Part shown: positions 7,224-7,869 of the stretch, piece by piece
Position numbering within the stretch: position 1 is the first letter of the stretch
How the letters are laid out: each line of letters opens with the position of its first letter
Source of the DNA: Phycisphaerae bacterium
Lineage (GTDB): Bacteria; Planctomycetota; Phycisphaerae; Sedimentisphaerales; Anaerobacaceae
DNA: 7,869 nucleotides
Direction: 5' to 3'
NCBI GenBank assembly: GCA_030667885.1
Contig: DAOUVA010000189.1
Location: forward strand, 1 to 7,869
Notes under the pieces: generated by a model
The model's database searches: none
The model's input: only the letters and a program-made list of their open reading frames with translations
What the model was told of the DNA's origin: nothing
Position numbers and translations under genes: made by a program

Positions 7224-7869
7224 TTGAAAGCTTTAGTTCATACTAAACCATATTGTTTTGAATATTCAGATTTTCCCGATCCTGTCGCTGGTGATGATGA
7301 AGTGCTGATTCGCGTCAAAGCATGCGGAATTTGCGGTTCGGACGTTCACGGCTTTACGGGCAAGACGGGCAGAAGGATTCCTCCTTTGATTATGGGCCAT
7401 GAAGCGGCCGGGGTTGTTGAAGAATTTGGCGAGAATGTGAAGGATTTCAAAAAGGGCGACAGAGTTTGCTTTGATTCGACAGTATATTGCAATAAATGTC
7501 AACCCTGCCTGAATGGCTTATATAATCGTTGTGACAAACGACAGGTTTTAGGGGTTTCCACGCCGGAGTTCAAGAGACATGGTGCGTTTGCTGAATATGT
7601 GGCAGTGCCTTCGTGGATTGTCTTTAAGATTCCGGACAATATGTCATTTATTCAGGCGGCTTTTTTGGAGCCGGCTTCAATAGGTACACACGCCGGCAAC
7701 AGACCACCTATATCTTCTGAAGATACGGTTGTGGTTATTGGAGGCGGGACGATAGGGCTTTTTGTTATGCAGGCAGCCAAGCTACGAGGTGCGGCCAAGG
7801 TCATTGTGGTCGATATTAATGAATTTCGGCTTGGTTTGGCAAGCAAGTTAGGAGCGGACAAGGTTGTCA
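7224..7869 (+). CDS. Zinc-dependent medium-chain alcohol/polyol dehydrogenase, N-terminal part (truncated by window edge)
   Basis: About 215 residues of a zinc-binding MDR dehydrogenase, usually near 340-350 residues, are visible from a TTG start. The GroES-like catalytic domain has ACGICGSDVHG (catalytic zinc ligand Cys37) and MGHEAAG (His59, Glu60). YCNKCQPCLNGLYNRC supplies the four structural zinc cysteines (89, 92, 95, 103), and LEP is at 148-150. The Rossmann domain begins at VVVIGGGTIG (169-178), with Asp197 at the end of the second strand, which predicts NAD over NADP. It resembles sorbitol, threonine and galactitol dehydrogenases; substrate cannot be decided from this part. No signal peptide is seen, so it should be cytoplasmic. 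It is divergent from the sulfatase operon, so shared control and a role in oxidising a released sugar or polyol are plausible but inferred. The frame continues past base 7869. Confidence 0.95.
   Translation, partial: MKALVHTKPYCFEYSDFPDPVAGDDEVLIRVKACGICGSDVHGFTGKTGRRIPPLIMGHEAAGVVEEFGENVKDFKKGDRVCFDSTVYCNKCQPCLNGLYNRCDKRQVLGVSTPEFKRHGAFAEYVAVPSWIVFKIPDNMSFIQAAFLEPASIGTHAGNRPPISSEDTVVVIGGGTIGLFVMQAAKLRGAAKVIVVDINEFRLGLASKLGADKVV

Noticed and set aside
7266..7861. Minus-strand open frames opposite the dehydrogenase
   Set aside because: They overlap the zinc-binding and Rossmann motifs of a clear MDR gene on the plus strand and have no family features.
1..7869. Defence island, prophage, transposon, CRISPR or RNA-based system
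   Set aside because: No transposase, integrase, terminal repeats, regularly spaced repeats, tRNA-like or structured RNA signals were seen. Every gene fits a chromosomal planctomycete-type envelope or glycan-use context.

Overview
The window looks like chromosomal DNA from a planctomycete, most likely of the Phycisphaerae/Sedimentisphaerales type. This is inferred from gene content: a Tat-exported formylglycine sulfatase next to a Tat-exported Gfo/Idh/MocA oxidoreductase, plus a large secreted protein combining NPCBM-, PA14- and PKD-like modules with a TPR-like tail. By eye the base composition is close to balanced, slightly AT-rich. No RNA gene, mobile element, CRISPR array or long repeat was seen.

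Layout. On the + strand, positions 1-1569 hold the 3' part of a long acidic coiled-coil protein whose frame is open at the left edge. Thirty bases later comes a complete 851-residue exported multidomain protein (1600-4155). These two are probably co-transcribed. They end tail-to-tail, 37 bases from the next pair, which lies on the - strand: a sulfatase (7025-5640) followed after 55 bases by a Gfo/Idh/MocA oxidoreductase (5584-4193). A 198-base divergent spacer (7026-7223) separates the sulfatase from a + strand zinc-dependent medium-chain dehydrogenase. That gene starts at a TTG (7224) and runs off the right edge.

How they may work together. The sulfatase and the oxidoreductase are both predicted to act outside the cytoplasm, and they form an apparent operon of the kind planctomycetes use on sulfated glycans. 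The divergent dehydrogenase could oxidise a released sugar or polyol in the cytoplasm; this is inference. The left-hand pair has no assignable reaction. Its architecture suggests a structural or envelope-associated role, possibly glycan binding and protein assembly.

All five genes fit known families or recognisable domain types. I do not see convincing evidence of a new defence, mobile or RNA system. The least explained material is the left-hand pair.
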